Assembly: GCA_017654935.2 (NCBI GenBank)
Contig: CM065690.1
Location: forward strand, 23,659,751 to 23,723,750
Length of the DNA: 64,000 nt
Direction of reading: 5' to 3'
Origin: Phymorhynchus buccinoides
Lineage: Eukaryota > Mollusca > Gastropoda > Neogastropoda > Raphitomidae
Below are positions 1 through 10,888 of this stretch, one piece after another. Position 1 is the stretch's first letter, and every line of letters begins with the position of its first letter. The notes beneath the pieces are model-generated. The model was not told where the DNA came from. It was given only the letters and a program-made list of their open reading frames with translations, and made no database searches. Position numbers and translations under genes: made by a program.

Positions 1-780
1 GATAGTGAGATTGTCGTCCAATTGGTCGTCGACCCTTATAGTGGACGTTCCCTGGGTGAAGACGATACAATGGCAATGGAAACTGTGGTGGTGGCCAGCT
101 TCTTTTTATAGAAGTAGATCTAAATGCACACACTTTAGGGGGTGACCAAAGAAAAAGAAAAGACAAAAAAGATTAACAGCATGCAAAGACAAAAGAAATC
201 AGCTCTTCTTCTTTTTCTGTGGTGGTGACCAACTTCTTTATATAGAAGTAATTGTACACACTTTAGGGGGTGACCATAGACAAAGAATCAGAAGAGAGAG
301 AGAGGAAGAGAACGTGAATGCACATACAAACTATCAGATTGGCTTAGAATCAATAGGACAAATCAAGTGAAGGGAACAGAGATGTTGAGACTACTGATGT
401 AAACTTAGCCTCTTTGATTGTTGGTTTATAGTGTACTTAGTATGTGGTATTTCGTAACACCACCCCCATTCTTAGTTGTTTTGGGGTTTTTTGTTGTGTT
501 TTTTCTTTCCTTTTTCTTGTTTTTTTGTTTTTCTTTTTTACTTCTATTGTTGTTTTTCTAGTTATAAATGGGTGCATGATGTATTGTTATCTTTGCTTAG
601 TTTATTTTCTTATTCCAGTGTGATTTTTTTCATAGCTATTCAAGTATAGTGATGCAGCCTTATGTTTGTAACTGAAACGTTTTTGAGTGCAGCTTATAAG
701 CTTATAGCTTGTTGTGCTCATGAAATAATTTGTGTACACTGCAATGTATTATGTTAATAAATTTTGTTTAAACAAAAAGG
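1..780. other. A/T-rich stretch without a recognised gene
   Basis: No supported coding exon is seen. A segment at about 88-160 is repeated imperfectly at 219-290, sharing a block that ends in TTTAGGGGGTGACCA. An AATAAA at about 755-760 follows a T-rich tract, so this could be the 3' UTR of a plus-strand gene starting outside the window. That reading is only an inference. Confidence 0.3.
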
Positions 781-1956
781 GAACAGAATTTTAAAAAATG
801 TTTTAAAGTAGTTGTGGGCTGGGAAGGGGAAAACTACAGGGAGCTGCCGGCAGCTGCTAATTTGGGGGGGAACTAGCCGACCCTAGACACTCCATAAGGC
901 AATGCCCAAGCCCCAACCAAAAAGCCAAAGACAGAACAAACAGATCCCTAACTACTGGGGTAAAAATGATTGGGGATGAAGATGGATAGGGATGAAGCTA
1001 TCACACATACTTGAATTTACTTGGATCCAGTCACGGACTTCATACACGTGTACAGAAGTCCGTGGGTCCAGTAGAGTGGTCGTAACGTAGCGTATTGTAG
1101 TCGGGCGTAGCGTAATAAGATGAGCGGTGGTGAGCGGTGCATGGTAGGCTTGAGTTCTCGCTACGCGCATTTTGAGCATGCTCAAAACACGCGTAGCGAG
1201 GACGTGGTGGATAAGGAAGCGTGGCGGGATCGTAGTGAGAGCGGGGACCACGGGGTAGTAGCTAATGTGTCAGGGTACCGAGTATGTACATGCGGGCGTA
1301 CAATAAACCGCACAGCGCACATGGCGGTCTTTCAGATCCAGCAAGGCAACTCTGTTTAATGCGCATGCTCAATAGTCACATGATAATACAAAGAGAGACA
1401 ATCACATCTGACTAACAAGAGGTTACATTAGGACAGTTGTGTCCCTTACATTACAGTGGCAGCGTGGTGAGTGCGCGGACAGCCGAAGTAGTGACAGAGT
1501 ACTGGGAACGTAGCGGCGGCCTTGGGACCCCGCCAAGAGCGTAGCTCGATCTTCAAACTTTTCAGCTGTGGGTCTCCACTTGCACTCCTCAGATCGTAGT
1601 GAGGTCGTGGTTGCAATGACACTTCAGGAGGATCTCCACGACCTCGCCGCGTTCTCTATAAATTTAGAGCGTAGACGAAGCGCGTATCTTGACCCGCATC
1701 GCGAGCGACGAGCTACTCGAGTTTTCCTCCTTGGATCCTTAGCGCATTATAATTAACATGGTTTGGGGGGAATGTTGGAAAGAGACCCCCGCCCCTACTA
1801 AGAATCGAACTTACGTTTGATTGGCTTGCTGTGGTGTTGTTGTTGTTGTTTTTTTGGGGGGTATTAACCAAAATTCCTTGCGAGGCTTACCAGTTTGTTC
1901 TGTGTTGTGTGTTGTTTATGTGTAACATATTCAAGGTTAGAAGGCTATGTGTCTTG
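781..1956. other. Intergenic stretch with small palindromes
   Basis: No gene is recognised. The segment 1000-1760 is richer in CG dinucleotides than its surroundings and repeats the word CGTAGCG in both orientations. The short ORFs here have no family-like features. Confidence 0.35.
1157..1200. repeat. Near-perfect hairpin with CGTAGCGAG arms
   Basis: The arms CTCGCTACGCG and CGCGTAGCGAG enclose an inner palindrome TTTTGAGCATGCTCAAAA. The element is short and its function is unknown. Confidence 0.6.
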
Positions 1957-2138
1957 TAGGGGAAGACGGGGTAAAAAGCGCATGGGCGGGTAAGAAACAA
2001 TTATTCATGAAATGAAGCTAGATTTTGCCCATGGACTATGTTAATGTCTAGCTCTTGGGCAAATTTGACTGAAATTTTCTTTATTTTGAGATTGTTTGCT
2101 TCTTACCCGCCCATGCGCTTTGTACCCCTCTTCCCCTA
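1957..2138. mobile_element. Palindromic MITE, GGGGAAGACGGGGTAAAA family, copy 1
   Basis: The ends are inverted repeats of AGGGGAAGACGGGGTA with GCGCATGGGCGGGTAAGAA inside. The whole unit can fold into one hairpin. A relative lies at 2716-2926. No ORF is present, so it is non-autonomous. Confidence 0.7.
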
Positions 2139-2358
2139 GATGTTGATTGTATGTTGTCCTCTCCACCATTGTGTGTACTGTGTGGACGGTCATAAACGCG
2201 AACTTGGCACATTCTTTTTTGAGAATGACGCTTTGTTTGTCTCACTTTGGTTCTGACCCACGCATTGCTTGATGATTGGTATCGTAATCAACTTTGGTGG
2301 AGGGGAGTTAATTAGAAAAAAGAGTATTCCCCCTTTGTTCAATTTTGTTTTCTTTCAG

Positions 2359-2522
2359 CTTTCTACTATTTCCCAGCCGAGAACTACGCCTGCTCCGCCG
2401 TGGAAACTTGCCTAATGGCGTCACGGGGGTTCGACGATATGCTTCTGGAAAACGGGTCCATTGACGTGGAGGTTTTTGCCCGTCGCATGAATTACACTTC
2501 ATTCATATGCGGGTCAGCACGT

Positions 2523-2523
<1 letters not shown>
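2359..2523 (+). CDS. GPI-anchored-like protein, first visible exon
   Basis: The acceptor TTTTCTTTCAG ends at 2358. Two bases complete a split codon, and the open frame then begins FYYFPAENYACSAVETC. The donor is GTGGTG at 2521 or GTGTGT at 2524. Both leave phase 1, so only one residue is affected. Confidence 0.5.
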
Positions 2524-2578
<55 letters not shown>

Positions 2579-3214
2579 TGTGTGCGTGTGCGCGTGCGTG
2601 CGTGTGCAGTCCCTCGCGTCCGGTTATTCTATGACTTTCAGGTAGCGCAAGAGACAGCTGCTATTCTTGGTAAGCCTAGCTGTGCTGTGATCTGTTTTCA
2701 AAGTGAAACTACTAGTAAGACGGGGTAAAAAGCCCATGGGCGGGTAAGAAGCCCATGCCAATTATCTCATGAAATAAAGAAAATGTCAGTCAAATTTGTC
2801 CATGAGACGAATGCTAAACATTAACACTCGTCTCATGGGCAAAATGTGACTGAAATGTTCTTCATTTCATGAGATAATTGGCATGGGCTTCTTACCCGCC
2901 CATGGGCTTTTTATCCCGTCTTCCCTATGCCTTGCCCAGGGGGACATCCCTACTCTCTGTCGGCCACGAGGACTCTATGACAGTTGGTGTTAGGGAACGG
3001 AACCACCAAAGTAGCATCTAAGGTTCGAGAGCCACGGTTATCCTCAAAAAGACTAAGCAGTCATAGGGCCTAGTAGTTAATTTTCTGAGACAGTAGGCCT
3101 ACGTTTAGAACAACAATGAGCCACTTAGGACGATGATTTGACCGCCAGGGGGCAATCAAACCAGTAGGGGCTTAGCGCGTGATATTCTTAGTTGGGCGTA
3201 GAGAGAGAGAGAGA

Positions 3215-3271
<57 letters not shown>

Positions 3272-4210
3272 GTCATCACGCGCTAAGCCCCTACTGGTTT
3301 GATTGCCCACTGGCAGTCAAATCATCGTCCTAAGTTGACCATTAGAATAGGCCCTACGGATCTCACTCTCACTTTGGTATGGGCCTGAACCTCAGACTGG
3401 TATAATATACCTACTACTAAATAATGTCAACCAAAATGAAATCCATTTCAATCAAAGGCCAACTAAAGGGAGCCTGATAGGAAAATCAGACGATGGTCAA
3501 CCAATGCTCAGTATTTATGTCTACAAGGGCATCATTCGCCCAAAGCGAAGGCGTTACCAAATGATTCTGATCGCTCCTCGGAGCTTTTGGCTGCCAGCAG
3601 TTTGATTCAGAGAACATAAATTTTTGGGGGTCCCTGGTTGGTTGGTTCAGCCCGTATGTACAATTTATTAAACTTTAGCATACGCGTTTGTTTAAATAAG
3701 CTTCTCCTTCAAGGGGCGTTGCCCAAAGCGAAGGCGTGACCATGTCACACCACTCCTCAGGGAGCTGCACTGGCTGCCAGTACAGTTTCGTTTTTAGAGT
3801 ACAAATGGGGGTCCCTGGGAGCCCTGGTTGTTCTTATGTACAATTTATTAACACTTTAGCACTTTAGTTTGTTTAAAATAAGCTTCTCCTTCAAGGGGCG
3901 TTGCCCCCTGTGCGTGCATTGTTTGGCCCTTTAGAAAATATATATTCCCCCCCTCCAGGCCTATAATACCCCATATTCCGGCCTGTGGTCTTTAATTACA
4001 TATCACATGCGCTGAAGTGTGTGTGTGTTTGTACTTGTGCGTGTGTGCGTACGTGTGCGCGAGTGCTTGCGTGTGTGTGTGTGTGTGTGCGTGCATTGTT
4101 TGGCCCTTTAGAAAATATATATTCGTGTTCGTAGGCCTATAATAGCATTCATATTCCCTCTTATTGTAATTACATATCACATGCGCTGAAGATGAGTTGT
4201 TTTACTTGTT

Positions 4211-4248
<38 letters not shown>

Positions 4249-4476
4249 GTGTGTTTGTCCATGTTAATTGTCTTCAGTTACATCAGAGCCTTAACCTATT
4301 GCTACATATCTCAGAAAGAAGCATGCGGTTTTTCCTCGGGGTTTGTGGACAATATGAAAGCTTCGTTCTACGAGAAACTGGTTCAGCAATGCCCTGAAAA
4401 AGGTTGGTCGTACAGCCATGAATACGGCACGAACACCCTCCTATCTCTGCCTCGGTTTATCTCTCTGTGTCCGTGT

Positions 4477-4508
<32 letters not shown>

Positions 4509-4528
4509 GCTGACTTGTCTGTGTGACA

Positions 4529-4584
<56 letters not shown>

Positions 4585-5210
4585 TCGTGTGTGTGTGTGT
4601 GCTGCTTGCGTAGTACGTACGTGAGTGCATTTATTACAGGGGCGTAGCATCCAGGTCAGGCACTCAGGCCAGAGCCTGACCACTTTTTCCCTTACAAAAC
4701 ACACACACACACACACCTGTCTGGAAATGCCAGAGTTTAAGCTAAGGACATTGTGGATGTAAAATTCCAACTTTATTCTCCAAGGAGAGGCCTCCAATGC
4801 TTCGTTTACATTCCAAATATCGTCAGTTTCTGGGGGCAAAGCCCCCCCCCCCGACCTCTTATCCTCCACTAAGTCGTTCAACGCACATATCTTCCTCCCT
4901 CGTTATTTTATCAGCCGCCCTGTTCGTCAACATTCATTATCATTTCGTTTAATGTTTGAAGACGATAATTATGTGGTTCTGTGTAGTGTTTATACAATCA
5001 TTTTGGTGGGGACAATAGGTTTATTGAGAAACAAGAGCCTGACCACTTTTACAGGGCGTGCTACGCCCCTGCATTATAATAGTTACTATAATTGCTGTTT
5101 ATTTATGCACTCATTTTAGCATATGCTGCGCGTGCAAGTAGGCCTACGCGTCCATGTTCGTGCGTTTGTTTGTGTGTCTGCATGCGAGTTTATGTATCTG
5201 TGTAGGCTAC

Positions 5211-5271
<61 letters not shown>

Positions 5272-5422
5272 CGCGTGCGCGCGCGCGTGCGTGATTATAC
5301 ACAACGCTATTCACACGCATTTTTCTATTTGGTACGTTGATGCAGATGAAGTCAATGGAGGGACCCGTCTGATGTCCTCGCTATTAGTGTTTGCCATGGT
5401 GACCTTGACCTTGATGACGTAA
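2359..5422 (+). CDS. Small cysteine-containing, probably GPI-anchored protein (3' exons)
   Basis: I do not recognise the family. Three exons join in phase: 2359-2523 (or ending at 2520), 4319-4402 and 5346-5422. The first acceptor TTTCTTTCAG is strong. Both exon-exon junctions are phase 1, and no frame breaks occur. The first exon starts with two bases of a split codon, so the true start lies in an upstream exon I could not find. The encoded part is about 108 residues with five cysteines. Its last 16 residues before TAA are hydrophobic (LMSSLLVFAMVTLTLM) and are preceded by small residues NGG, which resembles a GPI-attachment signal. A secreted, membrane-anchored protein is therefore inferred. 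TG microsatellites crowd every intron border, and the first donor runs straight into a TG tract, so the exact donor is uncertain. Transcript data could overturn the model. Confidence 0.5.
2524..2617. repeat. TG microsatellite
   Basis: An almost uninterrupted (TG)n tract drifts into GCGTGTGCG. It directly follows the donor of the exon at 2359-2523. ORFs here that read VCVCVC are repeat translations. Confidence 0.95.
2716..2926. mobile_element. Palindromic MITE, GGGGAAGACGGGGTAAAA family, copy 2
   Basis: The arms read AGACGGGGTAAAAAGCCCAT and its complement, and pairing extends over nearly the whole 211 bp. It shares its outer arms with 1957-2138 but has a different centre. It lies in the intron after the first exon of the gene at 2359-5422. 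Confidence 0.75.
3124..3334. mobile_element. Palindromic MITE with a GA-microsatellite loop
   Basis: The arms begin CTTAGGACGATGATTTGAC and contain TAGGGGCTTAGCGCGTGAT; the right arm is their complement. The loop is a (GA)n tract at about 3199-3270. No coding capacity is seen. Confidence 0.75.
3538..3905 (+). mobile_element. Non-LTR retrotransposon remnant, tandemly duplicated
   Basis: Two diverged units of about 183 bp (3538-3720 and 3721-3905) each start GCCCAAAGCGAAGGCG and end AAGCTTCTCCTTCAAGGGGC. Each holds a degenerate frame resembling the LLRELHWLPV motif that follows the reverse transcriptase in many animal non-LTR elements. Stops and frameshifts rule out function. The assignment rests on this short motif. 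Confidence 0.5.
4014..4253. repeat. TG microsatellites in a duplicated context
   Basis: TG-rich tracts at about 4017-4092 and 4209-4250 flank two copies of a phrase ending AATTACATATCACATGCGCTGAAG. A local duplication has therefore copied the microsatellite and its flank. Confidence 0.85.
4319..4402 (+). CDS. GPI-anchored-like protein, middle exon
   Basis: It encodes 27 residues from ACGFSSGFVDN to QQCPEK and ends at the donor GTTGGT. The acceptor is the AG at 4317-4318. The CAG four bases earlier would bring a stop (TGA near 4395) into the incoming frame, which favours the downstream site. Confidence 0.45.
4474..4602. repeat. CT and TG microsatellites
   Basis: A (TC)n tract near 4478-4502 is followed by a (TG)n tract near 4536-4600, within the intron after the exon at 4319-4402. 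Confidence 0.95.
4637..5071. mobile_element. MITE with CAGGGGCGTAGC ends (hAT-like)
   Basis: The ends are CAGGGGCGTAGCA and TGCTACGCCCCTG, and GAGCCTGACCACTTTT recurs near both ends. The CAGGGG start is typical of hAT-type non-autonomous elements. The flanks are AT-rich and similar, but I cannot settle an exact 8-bp target duplication. The centre carries a GGGGGCAAAGCCCCCC palindrome. Confidence 0.6.
5161..5293. repeat. TG microsatellite drifting to GCGC
   Basis: A (TG)n tract from about 5214 to 5266 is followed by a GCGTGCGCG-rich end, about 55 bp before the acceptor of the exon at 5346. Confidence 0.95.
5346..5422 (+). CDS. GPI-anchored-like protein, last exon with hydrophobic tail
   Basis: The acceptor GATGCAG ends at 5345. 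The incoming phase-1 base completes a GAT codon, and the frame reads DEVNGGTRLMSSLLVFAMV and onward to TAA at 5420-5422. The hydrophobic C-terminus has no charged residue after it, as in GPI-signal sequences. Confidence 0.5.
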
Positions 5423-6170
5423 TGCTGTGGTATTGAGCACGTTAACCGAATTCAACGTTGCTCGAACCTAAAAACAAGCAAGAACAACAAAACTAACTAA
5501 ACGCTAAAGGACTTTGTGTATGTTGTGTTTCTTATACTAACTAAATGTGCATCAGTTTTTTTCTGTACAAATGGCATTATTTAAGGGAAGGGACCCAAAT
5601 GTCGGACGGCTCCTATGCCCGGACAGTAGGCCTAGGTGGGGTTTTTAAACTGCGAAGTACTGTGGCCAAATGATGCCTTCTAATAACTGCAGCGATATAA
5701 TAATGAGTTCATGAGTCAAAAATCATGGTTTAATTAAAAAGGTTTTGAGCGAAAACTGTTAATAATTTTCCAAATGCAACCTTCTAACAAACTAAACGAC
5801 ACAAACGAAATTTATGTAATGTTGGTTCTGTTTGGAAAGAACAGAATGCTTTTCTAAACAAAACTATGACAAAAAAGTATGATGATTTCATGTCTTCTTC
5901 ATTTCTTAGTGTCATTCTAGTTGATATCAAACTAGTCATTGACTTTAGTTTTAAGCTTTCCGGGGGTAGGCGTCACTGTCCAGACTTTGGAGCCCAGAGG
6001 GGCGTGGGGGTGGGGGGTGTTAAATAATTTCAAATGTTAGTGAAAATGTGTATTGTTCCACTTGTTTAGTCTTTTCTGTCCACACTTAGTCTTTTCGCTA
6101 CTTTTATGTGTTCGCATTAAAGAGAGTTAAACAACAACAAAAGTGTAGACTATCATTTTCTGAGTAGGGG

Positions 6171-6213
6171 AAGCTCTCTCTCGCTCCCTCTCTCTCTCTC
6201 TCTCTCTCTCACA

Positions 6214-6257
<44 letters not shown>

Positions 6258-6270
6258 CGGGCGTGTATGG
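6171..6270. repeat. CT and TG microsatellites
   Basis: (TC)n at about 6177-6209 is followed by (TG)n at about 6218-6252. Confidence 0.95.
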
Positions 6271-6491
6271 TTATACGCATGTATGCACGCGCGAGTATTA
6301 AAAATTATGCATGGGCGTATGCACATTTCAACCATTGTTGTATTATAATATCACCTGCTTTGCTACCTTTATGTTCAAATCTGTATGTGTAATGGTATGC
6401 CTTGAGCTTGCCACGTTTGTGTTCTATGTTTGTTTATGTATCAAGGACAGATTAGAAGACTAGGCGTTGCCTAAAATCTTTATCCTTGGAA

Positions 6492-6497
6492 AATAAA
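6492..6497 (+). promoter_or_regulatory. Candidate poly(A) signal AATAAA
   Basis: An AATAAA lies about 1.07 kb after the stop codon of the GPI-anchored-like gene and is followed by a T-rich stretch. It could end that transcript. The position is consistent but unproven. Confidence 0.3.
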
Positions 6498-6646
6498 GTT
6501 TAAGTTTTCAAGCTTTCTTTTTCTCTCTCTCTGTCTTGATCAGTTGGTAGCATAACTGCCAAGAACATAGTGAAGGATCTCAGTGTCCTTGCATCTTATA
6601 CTTAGTTTTCCTTTTTCGTAACGATTACGGAACCTGGAGAGAAAGT

Positions 6647-6808
6647 GATCTGGGCCTGTATTCACATTGAAATAGTATGAGATTTATCATCATGATATGT
6701 TAGAAGTCCTTCTAAAGTAGTAGGATTTAATAGGGCTTTAGAAGGACTTCTAAGATTATAGTGATGATAAATCTCAGACTATCTCAATGTGAATACAGGC
6801 CCTGGATC
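6647..6808. mobile_element. Hairpin MITE with GGCCTGTATTCACATTGA arms
   Basis: GGCCTGTATTCACATTGA and its complement flank an inner inverted pair TTAGAAGTCCTTCTAAA / TTTAGAAGGACTTCTAA. Nearly all of the 160 bp can pair. Confidence 0.75.
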
Positions 6809-7229
6809 AGCCTCTATGTCCAACCTTGGATAGCCTGCTACTATATTATAGCAGCTCGATCCACACACGATCAACACGAGGGTTATATTATGCAAGAAGA
6901 CAATATCCTTCTTCTCAGGTAAAAGCCACAAGGTACTATAAGCCTTCTGTATTGCTTTTTTATGTGTAGTACCTTCAGTACCTAAGAAGGATAGTACCTT
7001 CTGCAATAGCTTATAATAACCATCGAAAATGTATGTCCGTAACAACATTTGGGTACAATAGTTCTTCAACAAACGAAAGAATGATGGTCTTCTTCTTCTT
7101 CTTCTTCGATCGCTCAGACAGTTTCCTGTCAATTATGAGCGCAGATGCGTCATGCTGCCGTTATGCGCCTAACTAACTAAGAAACAGTAAGGCCCAGCAA
7201 GTCCAACTTCGGCTGGAGGAAATATTTGA
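6809..7229. other. Unassigned spacer
   Basis: The minus-strand ORF through here ends in an Arg run translated from a CTT tract and begins inside the adjacent hairpin MITE, so I do not take it as a gene. No other feature is recognised. Confidence 0.4.
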
Positions 7230-7400
7230 GAAGAATGGACCACCGGTTAGGCAGAAATATAGTAGATGACAGCAAGCAAAGGGAAAAGGCAGAGTCAAAG
7301 AGAGTGACAGATGAGAGGAAGCTACAAGCACAGAACTTCCAGAAGGTGGGGGACCTATTTATACAAAAGACTTCCCCGGTATCCCCACGGGTAGAGAATT
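7230..7400 (+). repeat. Interspersed repeat of about 350 bp (CCATATGGCC family), 3' half
   Basis: This is a partial copy of the family seen whole at 17310-17665. It has the shared 3' block ACAGAACTTCCAGAAGGTGG followed by CCCCACGGG. There is no poly(A), clear inverted ends or reading frame, so its class is open. Confidence 0.55.
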
Positions 7401-7477
7401 ATGGTCGAAATGCACGTTGTTATTTCTCTCTCTTTCCACATGTCAATACAGTCATATGTTGGTAGTAATCATTCACA

Positions 7478-7736
7478 GTACACTAATTCCCCTCATTCTA
7501 GCTCCTTTCAGTTTTCCACAGAGAGCTATTTGTTTCAAGTTATTTCTTTTAACAGAGGCAAATATTCTTATTATTGATTGTGGTTAGGGATAGGAAAAGA
7601 CCTTACAAGTGGTATGCCACCATAAAACAATGTAAGCCTAATGGATAAAACACTTTAAATTGGTTTATGGTGGTGACGAGTGTTAACAAAAGGTATGAAC
7701 TGAAAGGGGCTGAGAAAAGCTACTGTGCATTACTAG
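7478..7736 (+). repeat. Dispersed 260-bp duplication, copy 1
   Basis: About 260 bp beginning GTACACTAATTCCCCTCATT is repeated with few changes at 12472-12735, about 5 kb away in the same orientation. No ORF is conserved. Confidence 0.75.
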
Positions 7737-8422
7737 CTGTGTTGCTGCGGGGAAAGAGTGACAAAACCCATGTGTATGTCGACCATTAACAAAGGAACGC
7801 AACATTATTTTCTATGAAAGGAGCCTAGAGTCTCAAGTTGGTCGAAATGAATTAGCACATAGACGTGACAATAATACTCTCTAAGTACCTAGCTAACAGT
7901 AACACCGTGACAATAATGCTCTCTAAGTACCTAGCTAACAGTAACACCAAGCTGGTTGACACTTTTTCATTTGGACCATTTTTTTTGTGCCACACCTGCA
8001 GGGAACCCGGTGTTGCATAAAATATTTATCCCATGAAATGAATACTCTTTTTCTCAGGCTCATTCAAATTGTTTGCTGTTTGGGAAAGATTCGCCCCTAA
8101 ATACATTCAGAGGCGTCTTGTGGCATGCAGGAAGAACAGAGGATTCATCATTAAATACTGAGAAGTCAGGGATATTTTTCGAATATTTATTTTTGTTTGC
8201 ACGGACGGTTGCCTTTATCGTCCGCTATAACAAACTAAGTGACATGGCTTTGTATATGGATTTCTCTGCAAAAATGTAGATTTACACCCTCCCGCTCTAT
8301 TTCTTGGTTCTTTCCGTGTAGATTGAGCACTTAAATATCTATATTTTAAATAATAGTTGACTTTCGTAATAATAGTTGACTTTCGTAAAAATAGTTATGA
8401 CTCAATCAATCAAATCAATCAA
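7737..8422. other. Unassigned spacer with a short tandem duplication
   Basis: A phrase of about 45 bp containing TACCTAGCTAACAGTAACAC is repeated in tandem near 7866-7950. A 68-codon plus-strand ORF at 8073-8279 has no features that let me call it a gene. Nothing else is recognised. Confidence 0.4.
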
Positions 8423-8725
8423 TAGTTCCCCCACCTTCTGGAAGTTCTGTGCTTGTAACTTCCTCTAATCTGCCACTCTCTTTGACTCTGACTTTTCCCT
8501 TTGCTTTCTATCAACTACTATCTTTCTGACTTATTGACCCATTCTCCTGCCTTTTTATTTATAAAAAAAATCTTCCAAATAACTTTTCTTCTTTGAGCTC
8601 CTCCGAAATCGGAATGTGTCGGCTGTACGCAGTGGGGAGACCAGTAAAAACTGAAAACCGGACACATATGTACCTTACCCATTATGGCCATATGGCCTGG
8701 GAATGCAGAAGAAGAAGTCTTCCTT
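8423..8725 (-). repeat. Interspersed repeat (CCATATGGCC family), reverse copy
   Basis: Near full length and in reverse orientation to 10889-11250. It runs from the complement of CCAGAAGGTGG to the complement of the GCCATATGGCC block and its CTTCTTCTTC lead. Confidence 0.65.
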
Positions 8726-9042
8726 CTTCTGCTGTATCTGCAGCGATGTCCAGCACTGAGGGGGACATTTGTGGTCATCTGAACTACACACATATTTAGT
8801 TGGAAACCCCCCAATAAGCATCATAATCATCAAATTGTTGATGGAGGACGCTATATGCAAGAAGAAGAAGAAATCAAAATGGAGTTATCCTTTTTATTTT
8901 ACTTTGCTGGAGATTAATTTTCGAACCGAGTGTGAGTCAGCTTCTTCTTCTTTTTTTTTTAGTATTCTTTCTTTCAATGCTGTCAGGCCAACATCCTGAC
9001 GCTTAATTTGGGTAGATTCGTTGTTTTTTAAATTATCGGGTT

Positions 9043-9580
9043 TTGTTTTCAAACACTATGATGTCAATAGATATATTACAAAATTCATTTTACCGGTTCA
9101 CATTTTCCTTTAAACTACCGGTTCAAAAGCAGCGGTTTTTTAATGTTGCTAGAAATGAGCGGAATTGTTTATTTTGTAATAGAGACGAAATTGGCGACGA
9201 ATTCCATTACGTATTGCAATGCCCATACGGACCAGTAAAAGAAAAAAGAAAAGAATTGTTTTCAAAGTATTATAATCACCACCCAAATGTCCACAAATTT
9301 AAATCGTTACTGAGTAATGCAAACCCAAGAGTATTGAGAAAGCTGGCAAGGTTTTTTAATTTTATTTGACATCTTTTCTAGTGGTGATGCATTTGTTGTT
9401 AGCACTGGTCATTTCTTTTTTGCATATGTTAATATCATATCAATTGCCTTATGTTCTGCACGTTTGTTTCATTGAATGTTTATGGGGACAAATGTGTTGT
9501 GAGTGTTTGTGTTTATGGCTTTGAAGCCCTCTGGGCTGGAAGTTGAAATAAAAAACTTGAAACTTGAAACTTTGAAAGCC
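9043..9580 (+). mobile_element. Non-LTR retrotransposon 3' end
   Basis: The frame 9043-9369 encodes about 108 residues ending at a stop. It contains CLFCNRDEIGDEFHYVLQCP, a Cys-Cys-His-Cys knuckle of the kind found at the C-terminus of many animal reverse transcriptases, followed by a basic helix and a short LL/F-rich end. An untranslated tail follows, ending in ACTTGAAACTTGAAACTTTG, a short tandem repeat typical of such 3' ends. The catalytic RT domain is missing, so this is a 5'-truncated dead copy. Confidence 0.65.
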
Positions 9581-9770
9581 CAGTGTACATTATACACTTT
9601 TCACCAATTCATGGCAAGTTGCTGGTGAGCTCGTGATTCTTGCTTTGATTGCTCTAATAATAATGTTAATTTCTGTAGCACCTATTCTCCTGTGGGGGCT
9701 CTAGGCGCTTCACAAAAATAATATATATCACATGAACAGGACATTGTAAAAACAACAAACACGACAACAC

Positions 9771-9962
9771 ACGCACACACACACACACACAGACAGACAG
9801 ACACACACACACACAAACATGAACGCATGCACATACACACACTCACATCCCCTCCAACACAAAAAGACACACACATAGGCATGCGCGCACGATGGTGCGG
9901 ACGCACAAAAAATTAAACGAACGTTCTGCACTCATACACACACACAGCACACACACTTACAT
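9771..9962. repeat. CA microsatellite cluster
   Basis: Interrupted (CA)n and (CAGA)n tracts. The overlapping minus-strand ORFs rich in Cys and Val are translations of the repeat. Confidence 0.9.
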
Positions 9963-10107
9963 AGCCTGACACACTTAGCGTTTTATGCAATGAATATTGA
10001 GAGGGGCAGGGTGTGTGTAGCAAATGGAATACGTAAAAGACGAGTGTCAGCAGATGAGCGAAGTTGACATAATAAGAAATTCAAGTGAACTAGTTCTAAT
10101 GTGGATG

Positions 10108-10281
10108 TACCCTATTTTTCGGACTATAAGGCGCACCTTTGTATAAGGCGCACCCCCCAAATTTTACCCAAATTTCAGATTTTGTTATTATATTTTCTTA
10201 CTATTTCATCGGTCATATTATAAGGCGCAGGGGTCTGAGTCTTGGAAAAAAGTATCGCCTTATAGTCCGAAAAATACGGTA
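10108..10281. mobile_element. MITE with ATTTTTCGGACTATAAGGCG ends, copy 1
   Basis: The left end reads CTATTTTTCGGACTATAAGG and the right end is its complement, closing in ATACGGTA. Relatives lie at 16055-16211, 16880-16981 and 57434-57661. Confidence 0.75.
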
Positions 10282-10299
10282 ATTCTTTTAATCAACACT

Positions 10300-10470
10300 A
10301 TAATTATATAGAAACTAGCCGGTTGAACACCCGCTTCGCGGATAATAAGCCAGGTTGATTGTTTACCCCCCCCACCCACCCAAAAAAAAAAAAGGGGACG
10401 GAGCCAGGTTCGAACTCGGAACGTTTGTGTGAGAGTAGTACGCCTAACCCACACAGCTACGGTTTTTCTC
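10300..10470 (-). mobile_element. tRNA-derived SINE-like element
   Basis: On the minus strand GTAGCTGTGTGGGTTAGGCG resembles a pol III A box. About 30 bp downstream, GAGTTCGAACCTGG fits the B box consensus GGTTCGANNCC well. A C/G-homopolymer stretch and an AT-rich tail follow. The body does not fold as a complete tRNA, so I call it SINE-like rather than a tRNA gene. Confidence 0.5.
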
Positions 10471-10888
10471 TGACGTGAGAGTAAAATTTACCCTTTTATA
10501 GTGACCCCAACTTTGACCCACTGCTCGACTGACCCGAACTTTGACTAATTACGCTAATTACGGGGCGCGTTGCTAAATGTAAAGTACCCTACCGTCAGCA
10601 TGGGTCATCCCTCTGGATACTGCGAAAGTTTGGCGGCGCTAAAACCACGCTAAATACGGTTGCATAGCGTCCACACAGACAGACAGACACAGCTGGCATA
10701 TATATTTAGATGCACATGAAACAAACCTTGTGAAGACCTTTGATTGCTAGTCTGTATGTTCATTTTATTGTTGATTGTTTCAATATCTACATATTGTACA
10801 CACAATAAACAGATACAATTGCATTTGAACCAAACAATTTCAACTTTATCAGCACAATCAACACAGCTTCAATTCATAAAGAATAATG
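10471..10888. other. Unassigned spacer, possible repeat with ACAG tail
   Basis: A moderately GC-rich segment at 10495-10670 ends in a short (ACAG)n run, a form often left by retroposed elements. No gene is recognised. Confidence 0.35.

Noticed and set aside
6779..7132. 117-codon minus-strand ORF
   Set aside because: It begins in a CTT repeat (Arg run) and ends in a hairpin MITE. No family features are seen.
10390..10470. A true tRNA gene
   Set aside because: A- and B-box-like words are present, but no acceptor stem or anticodon arm can be drawn, so a SINE is the better reading.
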